The translations under genes were made by a program, and so were the position numbers. A model generated the notes under the pieces. That model made no database searches. It was not told where the DNA came from and saw only the letters and a list, made by a program, of their open reading frames with translations. Shown piece after piece: positions 8,241-19,176 of a stretch of DNA of 64,000 bases (position 1 is its first letter; each line of letters begins with the position of its first letter). This DNA is from Arachidicoccus ginsenosidivorans (lineage in GTDB: Bacteria > Bacteroidota > Bacteroidia > Chitinophagales > Chitinophagaceae): positions 1,240,001 to 1,304,000 of the forward strand of contig NZ_CP042434.1 of assembly GCF_007971385.1 (NCBI RefSeq), read 5' to 3'.

Positions 8241-9980
8241 TCAGGTCTTTGGGGTGGTTGCTGCCTTGCAATTGTCACAGATGCCGCAAGGTTTTGCCAG
8301 CGTCTGACCAAAATAGGCGGCCAGCATTTGCGGGCGGCATTTGCTGGTCTGCTGAATATATCGCAGTAGCATCTCCAGACGCCACTCGAACCATTTTTTT
8401 CGTTTTTCATAACGCTCATGATCAAATACGAGGGAACTGGCAGGTGCCCTGCCGGTCAAAAAATGGATTTGCGGCAAATTACGGGCAGGCATATAGCGAA
8501 TGAATCCTGCCTGGTTTAAGCCAAAGAGTATTTTTCTAAGTCGGGCCTCATCTAAATACAATTGCCAGGCAATCTGACTTTCTCTGATCGTAACGGCTTC
8601 CATAAAAATATGTTCATAATGGCGCATCAGATAATCCAGCACTTCTGCTGGTTCTTTTACGCCTTCCACATAAGCAGCAACCTCGGCCCTGGAAGCGGTA
8701 ATCTTTAATTTGGAGGGCAGATACACCTGTTCTAAATAGGTGATCAGACCTGATTGTTCCAGATTTTTTAAAATACTGTGTACCTGCAACGGATTCCACT
8801 TAAATTTTAAGGCAAAATCAGCGATCATAAAACTAAAAAAGCGGTCTTCTCCCAGTCCGACAGGGAGTTTAAGATAATCCGCCAGATGCTGATAAAATTG
8901 TTGGATGGTTGCAAAAGGCGGATATAATAAGGCAGGCAGGTTTTGCTGCTGCTGCAGATCAGCCGGGGTGTATAGTAGTACGGCGCTGGCAGCCTGCATG
9001 TCTCTGCCAGCACGTCCTGCCTGTTGATAATAAGATTCTAAATTATCGGTGGGGCCGTAATGAACAACCAGTCTGACATCTGGTTTATCGATACCCATGC
9101 CAAAGGCGCTGGTAGCGACCATAATAGCGGGATTATTTTCCAACCACTGTTTGCTGACACTTTCTCTTTGGTCATGCTCCAGCCCAGCATGGTAATAGCC
9201 TGCTGGATACCCCTCAGCGCTGAGTAATGCAGCCAGCTGCTCTGTCACCCGCCGGCTGCGGGCATAAATGAGCGTGCTTTGTCCCTCGTGACGGCCGAGG
9301 TAACCAAACAGGGTCTCTTGTTTTTCATTTTCATCCACGCAGGCATGAACCGTATAGCTTAACTTAGGCCTGGCAAAATCCTGACAGCAAATTTCGGGAT
9401 CTTTGAAATCCAATTGTTGCAATATGTCTTTTTGTACAGCAGGCGTGGCGCTGGCTGTTAGCGCCAGGCAGGCAACATGATTCAGTTCTTTTCTAACCTT
9501 GCCAATATTTAAATAGGCCGGCCTGAAATCATACCCCCACTCCGCAATGCAGTGCGCTTCATCTACCACCAAAAGCTGTACCTGTATATGACGAATACAC
9601 CTTAAAAATCCAATGGAATCCAATCTTTCAGGAGAAACGTATAGAAACCGGTAAAGTCCTGCCTGCAGATCATCATACAAACGGACAATTTCAGTGGAGC
9701 CCAGCCCGCTATGCAAGGCTGCAGCTGGTATGCCTCTTTGCTTTAAATGGCTGACTTGATCTTGCATAAGGGCAATCAAGGGGGATACGACCAGGCATAA
9801 ACCGTCCCGCATTAAGGCAGGAACCTGAAAACACAAGGATTTACCGCCACCAGTAGGCATAATGGCCAGTACATCCTTGCCGGCCATAACGGCTGTTATT
9901 ACCTCCTGTTGAATACCTCTTAGGCTGTCAAAGCCCCAGTACTCTTTTAAGATATGTTGTATGTGCTGTTGCTGATCCAT
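8241..9980 (-). CDS. recQ: RecQ-family ATP-dependent DNA helicase
   Basis: 579 residues. Superfamily 2 helicase motifs: Walker A in MPTGGGKSLCFQVPALM, motif II VVDEAHCIAEWGYDFRP, motif III LALTASATPAV, motif VI QQAGRAGRDM. The RecQ zinc site is at the C-terminus: Cys of SKCRPQML and the three Cys of KPCGICDNC. There is no HRDC domain, so it is the short RecQ form common in Bacteroidota. It unwinds DNA 3' to 5' in recombination and fork repair. Confidence 0.93.
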   Translation of the reverse strand: MDQQQHIQHILKEYWGFDSLRGIQQEVITAVMAGKDVLAIMPTGGGKSLCFQVPALMRDGLCLVVSPLIALMQDQVSHLKQRGIPAAALHSGLGSTEIVRLYDDLQAGLYRFLYVSPERLDSIGFLRCIRHIQVQLLVVDEAHCIAEWGYDFRPAYLNIGKVRKELNHVACLALTASATPAVQKDILQQLDFKDPEICCQDFARPKLSYTVHACVDENEKQETLFGYLGRHEGQSTLIYARSRRVTEQLAALLSAEGYPAGYYHAGLEHDQRESVSKQWLENNPAIMVATSAFGMGIDKPDVRLVVHYGPTDNLESYYQQAGRAGRDMQAASAVLLYTPADLQQQQNLPALLYPPFATIQQFYQHLADYLKLPVGLGEDRFFSFMIADFALKFKWNPLQVHSILKNLEQSGLITYLEQVYLPSKLKITASRAEVAAYVEGVKEPAEVLDYLMRHYEHIFMEAVTIRESQIAWQLYLDEARLRKILFGLNQAGFIRYMPARNLPQIHFLTGRAPASSLVFDHERYEKRKKWFEWRLEMLLRYIQQTSKCRPQMLAAYFGQTLAKPCGICDNCKAATTPKT

Positions 9981-10170
9981 GTTTCTGTATCCTTACTGCT
10001 TTATCCTTTAGCTGTGCGCTCTGTTACCGATATCCCTTATTTTAGGTAAAAATAGACCCTTTTGTTATTCCCTCCCCAATTAAAAACATAAATTGTCCTA
10101 AGATAGCTAGGTGGTGCGCTGTAAATGGAACTATACTACTTGATAGGACTAAAATACTGGGCATTTGCAC

Positions 10171-10183
10171 TACCTTTAAGGTA
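10171..10183. promoter_or_regulatory. Inverted repeat upstream of the AraC/copper operon
   Basis: TACCTT-T-AAGGTA, six-base arms around one base, 41 bases upstream of the regulator start. Its position between recQ and the regulator makes it a candidate operator for the metal operon, or part of its promoter. No protein is known to bind it. Confidence 0.35.
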
Positions 10184-10224
10184 TAATTATCCAAATTGAA
10201 ATATATTAGAAATTAAAAGTCCAA

Positions 10225-10794
10225 GTGGTACTACACATCAAAAATATGGTTTGTCCCCGTTGTGTTAAAGCGGTGGAAGACCTGGCAAGGCAAATGGGGT
10301 TGACAGGTGCACAGGTAGAGTTAGGCATCTTAACTCTACCTGATGGTGTCCGGGAGGGTAAAAGCCTGGACCAAAAAAAGTTGGAGGAATTATCCAATAG
10401 GCTACATGTCCTTGGTTTTGAACTAATCGATTCGCAAAAGGCCCGCCTGATAGAGCAAATCAAAAAGGAGGTGATTTTTTTGGCAAGAAAAGCGGATGGG
10501 GAGAAACCCAAAGAGAACCTTTCTCTTATACTGTCCAAAAAATTGCATGTTGACTACAATCATCTAAGTGCTTTATTTTCTGCTTCTGAGGGGCAGACCA
10601 TAGAAAAATACCATATTGCCCAACGCATTGAATTTGTAAAAGAACTACTCGTCTATGACGAGTTGACCCTAAGTCAAATTGCTTTTAACCTGGGTTATAG
10701 CAGTACCGCCCATTTAAGTGCTCAGTTCAAAAAGGTAACCGGACTTACCGCCTCGCATTTTAAAAACATAAAGGACCTGAAAAGAAAATTTTGA
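10225..10794 (+). CDS. AraC-family regulator with N-terminal CxxC metal-binding-like segment
   Basis: 189 residues. The C-terminal 95 residues are an AraC-type double HTH (IEKYHIAQRIEFVKELLVYD, LTLSQIAFNLGYSSTAHLSA, FKKVTGLTASHFK). The N-terminus VLHIKNMVCPRCVKAVEDL resembles a heavy-metal-associated (HMA) fold with a CPRC pair, followed by a predicted beta/alpha segment ending in LHVLGFELID. The start is GTG at 10225. It lies upstream of copA and copZ on the same strand, so a copper-responsive activator role is a reasonable inference: the metal would bind the Cys pair. Similar regulators occur beside copper ATPases in Bacteroidota. Confidence 0.8.
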   Translation: MVLHIKNMVCPRCVKAVEDLARQMGLTGAQVELGILTLPDGVREGKSLDQKKLEELSNRLHVLGFELIDSQKARLIEQIKKEVIFLARKADGEKPKENLSLILSKKLHVDYNHLSALFSASEGQTIEKYHIAQRIEFVKELLVYDELTLSQIAFNLGYSSTAHLSAQFKKVTGLTASHFKNIKDLKRKF

Positions 10795-10994
10795 CAGATA
10801 TATAATGGGTAAGTCTATCCAGTGATAAGCTGCTATTTGCCTGCTGAGAACCTTACCCTGAATACACTTACCAAATATTGCATTATCTGTCTTTAAAAGT
10901 TGAAAATCTATAACATTTACACTGAATACTGTAACCTGCAGGGCGGCCATAAGGCGGAACTTTGTCTGACAAATCAATTTGTTTTTGTCAACAC

Positions 10995-13420
10995 ATGGAA
11001 ACGATTCAATATACAAGCACAAATCCTGTTTTAAAGGCGAATAAAAATAGGACAACTGAAAATACGATTCACCAATCGCTGCCCGTACTAGGCCTCTCCT
11101 GCGCTTCTTGCGCAGCCAGTGTCCAGTCCATGCTGGCTAGTCAACCAGGTGTAAATAAGGTGGCCGTAAATTATGCCAATGCCATGGCAACTATCGATTA
11201 CGACCCTTGGATTATCCGCCAGGACGCTTTACAGGAAGCAATCCGTTCTATCGGCTATGACCTGGTGCTTGAAACTGATGAGGAGGCGGCAGCAGTCGTT
11301 GAAAAAGCTGAACTCAACCAATATAAAAAATTAAAATCCGGGGCGACCTTTTCTCTTCTTTTTAGCCTGCCCTTAATGGCACTTTCTATGTGGGGATGCA
11401 GTTGCCTTATGCAGATATTTTTATGCTAATGTTAGCAACGCCGGTGGTTTTCATTTTTGGGCGCCGTTTTTTTATTAGTGCTTTCCGGCAGCTACGCCAT
11501 GGAAAGGCAGGTATGGACACCCTTGTTGCCTTATCTACTGGTGTTGCTTATTTCTACTCTGTGGCCGTTATGCTACTACCCACATTCTGGGCAAAAAAAG
11601 GATTGCCAGGACATCTTTATTTTGAATCTGCTGCAGTGGTAATTGCGTTTATTTTGCTAGGTAAACTTTTGGAAATGCGGGCAAAAGGTCGCACTGCTGC
11701 AGATATTAAAAAGCTGATGGGGGCGCAACCCGCCACCGCGACTGTACTGGTAAATGACCAGCCGCAAATAATCGCTGTCAGGGATATACAAGTAGGCGAT
11801 CAACTACTGGTAAAGCCCGGCGAGGCCATTGCTGTGGATGGCGCTATCCTATCGGGTCGTCCGCTGATTAATGAAAGTATGGTTACCGGGGAAGCCATCC
11901 CTAGCCAAAAAGAAAGTGGGGACAGCGTTTACGCTGGTACCATCAATGAAAACACGGCTTTTACCATGAGGGCAGATAAAGTTGGCCGTAATACGGTTAT
12001 GGCCTCCATTATCCGATTGGTAAGAGAGGCGCAGGGCAGCAAGGCGCCCATCGAACAATTGGTGGATAAAATTGCAGCCCGCTTTGTTGCCGGGGTCCTT
12101 TGCATCGCCTTGCTTACTTTTTTTATCTGGTGGGCATTTGGAGGTCCTGCTGAACTATCCAGAGGCATTATTGCTGTCGTAACGGTACTGGTAATTGCTT
12201 GTCCCTGTGCGCTTGGGCTGGCCACACCGGCCGCCTTAATGGTGGGTATTGGCCGGGGAGCCACAATGGGTATTTTGATTAAGGATGCAGCGCATCTGCA
12301 AAAGCTGGCCGGCGTAACTGATATCGTACTGGATAAAACCGGTACGCTTACCTTAGGTAAACCTGTTGTTCAAGAGGGCTTATGGCTAGACGATGATCGG
12401 GACATTAATGCAGGATATCCAAAGTCAGCTGCCAGGTTGCTGGCTGCCATAGAACGCAGTTCACAACACCCTTTAGCGGAGGCAATCACCAGTTATGCAA
12501 TCTCGGTTTATGGCAAGGATTATAGCAAGAATAATGACATTGATTTTGACCATAACGCTAATGCTGCCTCTTATATCAATAGCGTGTTTTTACCCGGTTT
12601 AGGGGTGGAAGCCACATTGGGGAACGACGTTTACTATGTTGGCAATGCCAGGCTGATGGCTGAAAAAAATATTGTGGTAAATGCAGGGTCGGAAAAGGAC
12701 GTAAGCCCAGAGAAACCGGTGGATTTTTTAACACCTATGAGGCATGACCTGACAGCAATTACTTCATTTTTACAGGCGCATACAACGCATACTATTGTTT
12801 ATTTCGCCCAAAAAAGCGCAAAGGATAATCGCGGTACACTCCTATCTGTTATGGCTTTGGCGGATATATTAAAACCGGATGCTCTATTGACCCTGCAAAG
12901 GCTAGGGCATCAGGGCATCGGGTTACATATGCTGACAGGAGACAATGAAGCTGCTGCCGCACTGGTAGCCAGCCAAACAGGTATCAACCGTTACCTCGCC
13001 GGACAATTACCGGCCGATAAACTAGCCTATATTAAGACCTTACAAACCCAGGGCAAATCAGTGGCAATGATCGGTGATGGGATTAATGACAGTGCCGCTT
13101 TGGCCCAGGCAGACATTAGTATTGCTATGTCAAAGGGCAGCCATGTGGCCATGGATGTGGCAGGGATGACCATTGTCGGTGATCAGCTTTCTAAAATTGC
13201 AGACGGAATATTGCTATCCAGGTTAACGGGAAAAACGATCCGGGAAAACCTTTTCTGGGCCTTTTTCTATAACCTGATTGGTATCCCTATTGCCGCCGGG
13301 ATCCTGTATCCCTTTACGGGTTTTATGTTAAACCCAATGATCGCCGGGGCCGCGATGGCGCTCAGTAGCATTTGTGTGCTGGCTGCCAGTCTGAGGCTTC
13401 GTTACAGAAAACTAAAGTAA
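10995..13420 (+). CDS. copA: Copper-translocating P1B-type ATPase, apparent frameshift
   Basis: The two frames together give a complete enzyme of about 808 residues. The N-terminal HMA domain has GLSCASCAASV. The second frame carries the transmembrane CPC motif (IACPCALGLATPAAL), the phosphorylation site DKTGTLTLGK, LTGDNEAAAALV and MIGDGINDSAALAQ. It exports Cu(I) from the cytoplasm using ATP. The frame breaks at the G4 run 11392-11395: one more G restores MWGMQLPYADIFM, which resembles the normal family sequence. The shift must lie between the stop in the second frame at 11363 and the stop of the first at 11427. ATG at 10995 is preferred over the upstream TTG. Probable sequence error; a real mutation or a short HMA product cannot be excluded. 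Confidence 0.88.
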
Positions 13421-13471
13421 ATCAAAACAGTTCTATTTCTATTTTTATTAAACTTCAAAATCATAATTATT

Positions 13472-13690
13472 ATGGCAACTTATCAATTCAAAACAAATAT
13501 CCATTGCAGCGGATGCATCGAGAAGGTAACCCCCTTTTTACAAAGGATCCCGACTTTGGAAAGTTGGGAAGTGAATACGGAAAACCCGGACAAAATCCTG
13601 ACGGTAACAGGTCCTGAAGATGCAAAGATTAACGAAGCGGTAACAGCCCAAATTAAGGCAGCGGGCTACCGCATTGAGCCCTTGGATTGA
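13472..13690 (+). CDS. CopZ-like heavy-metal chaperone
   Basis: 72 residues, a single HMA ferredoxin-like domain: MATYQFKTNIHCSGCIEKV with the CSGC metal pair and the family end AAGYRIEPLD. Such proteins pass Cu(I) to CopA. It starts 51 bases after copA, in the same direction, and a strong terminator follows 32 bases after its stop, so copA and this gene very likely form one transcript. Confidence 0.88.
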   Translation: MATYQFKTNIHCSGCIEKVTPFLQRIPTLESWEVNTENPDKILTVTGPEDAKINEAVTAQIKAAGYRIEPLD

Positions 13691-13722
13691 GTTCACTCTA
13701 ATTATTTTAAATCAATCTATTA

Positions 13723-13767
13723 GGCGCCGATTACTCGATAATTTCAACAGCAACCGGCGCCTTTTTT
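13723..13767 (+). terminator. Intrinsic terminator of the copper operon
   Basis: GGCGCCG ... CGGCGCC followed by TTTTTT, 32 bases after the copZ-like stop. Loop of 25 bases. Confidence 0.8.
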
Positions 13768-13789
13768 GAAACCTTATTACAAAGATAGT

Positions 13790-13822
13790 TGGCTTGGTTG
13801 CCAAGCCAGTTCTGTAGTTTTG
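13790..13822 (+). promoter_or_regulatory. CDF promoter with overlapping dyad operator
   Basis: TGGCTTGG-TTG-CCAAGCCA (13790-13808), an 8-bp perfect dyad, is followed by TAGTTTTG (13815-13822), a TAnnTTTG -7 element, 25 bases before the CDF start. The dyad contains a TTG at a spacing that could serve as -33 and covers most of the spacer, which is where a repressor would bind. A metal-dependent regulator is likely but unidentified. Confidence 0.5.
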
Positions 13823-13847
13823 TTGTAATCATATTGAAACTATTTTT

Positions 13848-14917
13848 ATGATAACAAACGAAGGGAACAGCCAACAAAGGCAAAGCGCAGGTGCCCAACC
13901 GCAACAAAAGCAAGGTCAGGGTCCTGAACAGGCACAAATGCACGCACCTAGTCATGGCGATAGCCATAGTGACCTTCATAGTCATGGCCATAGCCACAGC
14001 CAAAGTCACAGCCATAGCCATGCACCTACCCTGCAAAAGATCAATACGGCTTTTATGATCGGCATTGGCCTGAATACCGCCTTTTTGGTTATTGAATTTA
14101 TTGTCGGATATGCACAAAATTCACTGGCCCTGATTAGTGATGCAGGCCATAATGCAACCGATGTATTTAGCCTATTGGTCTCCTTATTTGCCTTTAAGAT
14201 GATGCAGGCAAAAGCCACCAAACAATATACTTATGGCTATAAAAAAGGGACGATACTGGCCTCTTTGCTAAATGCAGTATTACTTCTGGTTACTGTTTTT
14301 TTTATTTTTTATGAAGCTTTTACCCGGATTGGCCAACCCGTATCTATTCATGGCAATGTCATATCGCTGGTGGCATTTATCGGGGTTTTTATCAATGGGT
14401 TTTCTGCCTATTTATTTTTCAAGGATCAAAAGCAGGACATTAATATCAAAGGGGCCTACCTGCATATGGTCAGCGATGCGGTGGTGTCTTTGGGTGTGGT
14501 CATTGGCGGGATTCTGATCAGCTACACCGGTTGGTACTGGCTGGATACGATCATCAGTATGATCATTGGCCTGGTAATTTTAAAAGCCACCTGGGGACTC
14601 TTTACTCAAAGTATACATCTGGCACTGGATGGTCTGCCAGAAAATATTGATGTGGAAAAAGTCAGGCAACTGATTTTAAAATATGCTGTGATCAAGGGGT
14701 ACATCATATTCATATATGGCCATTAAGCAGTAGTGAGAATGCATTGACAGCGCATCTGGTACTGGCTGACACGGATCTCAGCCAATATGAATCCATCAAA
14801 ATGGCACTCAGGCATGATCTTTTGCATGCCAATATCCACCATGTCACTTTTGAGCTGGAAAGCAGGGTCTGTGGTGAGCAGGCTTGCCGGGATAAGCACA
14901 GCCATGACCAGGATTAA
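13848..14917 (+). CDS. Cation diffusion facilitator (CzcD/ZnT-like), apparent frameshift
   Basis: Full span corresponds to 356 residues once the break is repaired. The N-terminus is a Gln- then His-rich loop (repeats of SH/HS, residues about 30-62). Six transmembrane segments follow, with the metal-site motif ALISDAGHNATDVFSLL in helix 2 and LHMVSDAVVSLGVVIGG in helix 5. The frame ends early at 14724 after IKGYIIFIYGH, but one more G in the G4 run at 14696-14699 gives IKGVHHIHIWPLSSSENAL and a normal C-terminal domain to TAA 14917. It exports Zn, Cd or similar divalent ions against protons. It has its own promoter and terminator, separate from copA. Confidence 0.87.
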
Positions 14918-14965
14918 AGCAATTAAATATGGATTAAATATTGATTAAATCTTTGTATCGCTCAG

Positions 14966-15022
14966 AAAAAAAAGTCCTTAAATACTACACAATCTGCTGT
15001 GTGGTATTTAAGGATTTTTTTT
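14966..15022. terminator. Bidirectional terminator between CDF and rhamnosidase genes
   Basis: A 17-bp stem (TCCTTAAATACTACACA with its complement, one G.T pair) around a 6-base loop, flanked by A8 on the left and T8 on the right, so it can end transcripts from both convergent genes. Confidence 0.85.
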
Positions 15023-15090
15023 ATGCCTATTTTTCTAATCTTTGTTGCCAAATGCCTTACACACCTGGCTCATCACTATAGGCTTTTAGC

Positions 15091-17981
15091 TTATTTTGCC
15101 GCTGTCTTTTTTGTGGGCACGGCAAAAGTACTGGTAAAGCTGTAATGACCGGATCCCAGATTGAGTTTCACGAATTTGCCGCCTGTTCCTGGAGCGTCCA
15201 GGATTTGGGGAGCCTGTCCGTTTATATTTTCAAGAATCTGCCCTCCGAGTTTAACGGAAGAAGGATCTGTAGTCGGGACATAAACGGTGGCAGTAGTGTT
15301 TACCGGTATTTCTACTTCCATGGTGAGTTGATCAGCAGATAATTTCCAGCTGTTACTAAGCCTGCCAAAATACGTATCCAAGGATGCGTCAGCCGCGCTA
15401 AATCCTCCACCGATATAGGGCTGAATTTTACTATGCTTATAGCCCACTCCATCTTCATAGGTGTCTAGTCCGACCATTTTTCGATACATCCAATCCCCAA
15501 TTGCCCCATAGGCGTAATGATTAAAAGAGTTCATGCCTGGGTTTTCAAAACTGCCATCAGGTTTTATACCATCCCATCTTTCCCAGATGGTGGTTGCCCC
15601 CATTTTAACCGGATATAACCAGGAAGGATAGGTCTTTTGCAATAGCAATTGATAGGCAACATCGCTATAGCCAAAACGAGTCAGAACATGACTTATAAAA
15701 GGCGTGCCCAAAAATCCTGTGGTAATATGATCGCCATAGCGGTGGATATTATCCACCAGTCTTTTGGCGGCCTGGGCACGTAAATTTTCCGGGAGCATAT
15801 CAAAGTTCAAAGCCAGTACATAGGCCGTCTGTGTGCCAGAGACTAATCTGCCGGAGGCTGTTAGGTATTCCCGCTGAAATGCCTTTTTGATTTTCTGCAA
15901 CAACTCAGTATAAGTCTTCTCATCATTTGTTTTACCCAGTACCCGGGCAGCCTTGATCAAAAGTTGCGTTGAATGAGCATAAAAACACTGGGCGATCAGG
16001 TATTTATCTGTTACCGCGGCACTGCCGTCATTATCATCATCAGGGTGGTAGAAAAGCCAGTCTCCAAAATGATTGCCGGTGTTCCAGAGATGATCCTGGC
16101 TGACGCTGCTGATATAATCCACCCAGGCTTTCATGCTGGGATATTGAACATCCAGAATTTTCTTATCCCCATAGGCCAGGTACATATTCCAGGGAACAAT
16201 AGTCGCCACATCTGCCCACCCGGCAGAACCACTGGCGCCATCTCCCAATACGTTAGGTACGACATGTGGCACACTGCCAGATGGCAGCTGATCTGCTGCG
16301 ACGTCTCGCATCCACTTGTCAAAGAAACTATTGACACCTCTTAGAAAACTGGCGGTTCTGGAAAACACTTCCGCATCTCCGGTCCAGCCCAGTCTTTCGT
16401 CTCTTTGTGGACAGTCAGTGGGCACATCCAGAAATTACCTCTTAAGCCCCATTCTATATTATGTTGCAACTGATTGATCAGGCTATCGGAGGAAGAAAAA
16501 TGTCCGGTCTGGGCCATATTTGAATAAAGCGCCACTGCCGTAAAATCTTCCGGGTTCAATGGACCGTCAATTCCTTCTACCTTAATATAGCGGAATCCAT
16601 GCCAGGTAAAATGCGGTTCAAAGGTCTCCTGCCCTTTACCACTGAGTATATACTGATCCTCTGCCTTTGCTTTGCGCAAATTGGTGGTGTAAAAGTTACC
16701 GGCTTTATCCAGCACTTCAGCGTGAAAAATTTTGATGGTATCTCCTGCATTTCCCTTAAGGTGGACGACGACCCAACCCACTAGATTTTGGCCAAAATCC
16801 AGTACTTTTTCTCCTTTGGGCGTGGTAATCACTTTAAGGGGTCTAAATGTCTCATGCTTTTCTACCAGTTCATTTTCGGTAGTCACCAGGTTATCGTAAC
16901 CGGCTCTTACTGTTTTTACCGGTGTCCAGTCCTGATCCTGATAGCCGGGCAACATCCAGCCTTTTTGGGTCATCCGGTGATCGATGGTTTCTCCATTATA
17001 AATCTCTGCATAGCGGATCTCTCCGGTCGTCGATTTCCAGGAACCGTCAGAAAGGATGGTAGATTTACTGCCATCAGTATAAGTAATCTCTAATTGAAAA
17101 AGCAGTCCCAGGGTTTTGCCATAGATATTATGGGTATCCCCCCAGGCCAAATACCCTCGGTACCAGCCGTTGCCCAGTCTGACGCCAATTGCGTTTTTGC
17201 CTCCTTGGATCAGATTTGTTACGTCATAACTCTGATATTGCAGCCGTTTATTATAACTGGTCCAACCTGGTGTCAAAAAACCTTTGCCTATTTTTTTGCC
17301 ATTGATAAAAGCTTCATAGAGTCCGTGGGCAGTGATAAATGCACGGGCACTTTTTATTTTTTTGTGGAGCACAAAATCTTTTCGCATCAGGGGACTGGGT
17401 CTAAGCTGTGGATCTTCCGTATATCCGGGCTCAATCCACTGGGCTTTCCAATCGGTCTTTGATAAAAAACCCGTCAAAAAGCTTGCAGGTTGGCTCCAGG
17501 CAGACTGGTGCCCCTGGTTGTCCCAGATTCTAACCTGCCAGTAATATTTTTCTGCGGATTTTAAGGTCGGCCCCTCATATAATACATGACGGGAGCTGCC
17601 GGAGTTGACCTTACCTGTTTTCCAATAAAGCTTTTTGCCTTTTTGAACATCCGCTTGTGATGTAGCCAGGCGAATCTCATAGGCCGTTTGCATTACGTTT
17701 TGGCCGCCTGAGCTACTGGCCCAGGAAAGCCTGGGATGCTGAGTAGCAATACCAGTGGGTGCTGTTTTATTTTCTACCCAAAGCTGCCGGACGGACAAAG
17801 CATCTGTTGCCTTTTGCAAATGCAAAACCTGTGGCTGTGCAAACGTCTGCATTGGCAAACAAAGTGAAAGCTGCCCTGCCAGTATGATTGATAATGCGAC
17901 TGTTTTCCCATAGGCTTGCATTACCCCGGTGGCCGCCTTTAAGGCTTTTGGACTTTTTAAGCTGAGCGGAATGTGTTTCAT
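15091..17981 (-). CDS. Alpha-L-rhamnosidase (GH78), apparent frameshift
   Basis: About 963 residues after repair. The ATG at 17981 precedes a signal peptide ending TFAQPQ, so the enzyme is exported. The N-terminal beta-sandwich domains (RVWDNQGHQSAWS; FITAHGLYEAFINGKKIG; VRLGNGWYRGYLAWGD) and the six-hairpin catalytic domain with TDCPQRDERLGWTGDAEVF are those of Bacteroidota GH78 enzymes; the acidic residues of that motif include the general acid. It removes terminal L-rhamnose from glycans or plant glycosides. The frame breaks at the A3 run 16432-16434 (plus strand): one more base gives GNFLDVPTDCPQRDERLGW. No SusCD pair is adjacent. Confidence 0.9.
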
Positions 17982-18402
17982 AATTAATAGTAGTGTATGT
18001 TTAATGATATAAGATGCCAATAGTCATAATTCAAAACAAACTAAGGAGCCTGGCAAGGACCTATTAAATTAGTGTTGTGCCACTATATTTTTTGCTTCAT
18101 TTTGTTTGCCACTCCAATTTTCGCCCACCATGGCGCTGTCCCCCCTATCCAACTTACTTTGTGCCACTGTCCGTGGCACATTTATAGTCAAAATCTTGCT
18201 GCTGGGCAAGATTGGATTTATGAAGTTAATTGAATTTTCTGGTTTAACGAAGGCTTAAAGCCCTAATTCCTAAAAAATGCCTAACTTTAAAATAATAACC
18301 TTTATAAAACAGGCGATGGATTATTTATTGTACTGCTCCTCAAATAGGGTTAGCAGCTTATAAAAATCAAATAATTATATTTAACCTTTAAAAAAATTAC
18401 AG
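17982..18402. other. Intergenic region between rhamnosidase and ferritin genes
   Basis: No coding frame is supported. It holds a hairpin TGTGCCAC-TGTC-CGTGGCACA-type dyad (8-bp arms, 18160-18180) followed by ATTTATAG, possibly a weak terminator. The ferritin and rhamnosidase promoters must lie here, but I find no perfect TAnnTTTG. Confidence 0.4.
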
Positions 18403-18957
18403 ATGCAAACCGACAGACTTTCCCCGACCATGAACCAGGCCCTGAACAGGCAATTAACCGCAGAAGCTGAGGCCGCACAGAGTTATCTGGCACTGGCAGC
18501 CTGGGCCGATGATCAGGGTTATGCTGGTATCAGCAACTTCCTTTTCCGACATGCCCATGAGGAGAGAAACCACATGATGAAGTTCCTACGCTATATCCTG
18601 GACAGAGGTTCAAAGGTTAAAATTGATGCCCTGAGTGCCCCGGGAGCGGATCCTACCAGTATTCAGGATTGTTTCAATAAAGTTTTTGAACAGGAGGTAA
18701 GCAATACGGATTCTATACACAAGATCGTGCAGCAAAGCTTTGAAGAGCAGGATTGGGCCACTTGGAATTTCCTGCAATGGTTTGTCAAAGAACAGGTTGA
18801 AGAAGAAACCCTGGCATTAAATCTATTGGATAAAATCAAGATTGCCGGTGGCGAAAAAGCGGCCAATGAAGCGCTGTTGGAACTCAATCAGGAGTTGGGA
18901 CATATGCCAGATGAGGCGCATAGTGCCAGCAGTGCCACTGAAGAGCACCCTTCCTAG
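18403..18957 (+). CDS. ftnA: Non-haem ferritin
   Basis: 184 residues, four-helix ferritin. Ferroxidase-centre residues are in place: Glu in QLTAEAEAAQSYLALAAWAD, the HEERNHMMKF motif (Glu and His), and the C-helix QWFVKEQVEEETLALNLLDK. It oxidises and stores iron in a 24-mer shell. A His/Ser/Glu-rich tail of about 25 residues extends past the fourth helix. Monocistronic by context; it follows a 420-base intergenic region. Confidence 0.93.
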   Translation: MQTDRLSPTMNQALNRQLTAEAEAAQSYLALAAWADDQGYAGISNFLFRHAHEERNHMMKFLRYILDRGSKVKIDALSAPGADPTSIQDCFNKVFEQEVSNTDSIHKIVQQSFEEQDWATWNFLQWFVKEQVEEETLALNLLDKIKIAGGEKAANEALLELNQELGHMPDEAHSASSATEEHPS

Positions 18958-19176
18958 TTCAAAAGGTACTCCCTGAGGTTGTTTTTGGGTACATCTAATC
19001 TTAAAACACCTTAAGGATATAAGGGAAACAAATAATTAGCAATGAATAAATTTAATTGATGCGCATTTGATCAGCACTATTTTACCTTTACAAGTTAAAC
19101 GACACCAGTAAAATAGCGCCGATTATTTATCTTCTATATAGCTTATCTGCGCTTTTTTTCACCAATGATTTTTTAG

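Noticed and set aside
11363..11429. Programmed -1 ribosomal frameshifting in copA
   Set aside because: No good slippery heptamer at the required position; a missing G in a G run explains the break and matches breaks in other genes. Kept only as an alternative.
15973..16344. A 123-codon plus-strand frame
   Set aside because: It is antisense to the GH78 catalytic domain, whose family motifs prove the minus strand is coding.
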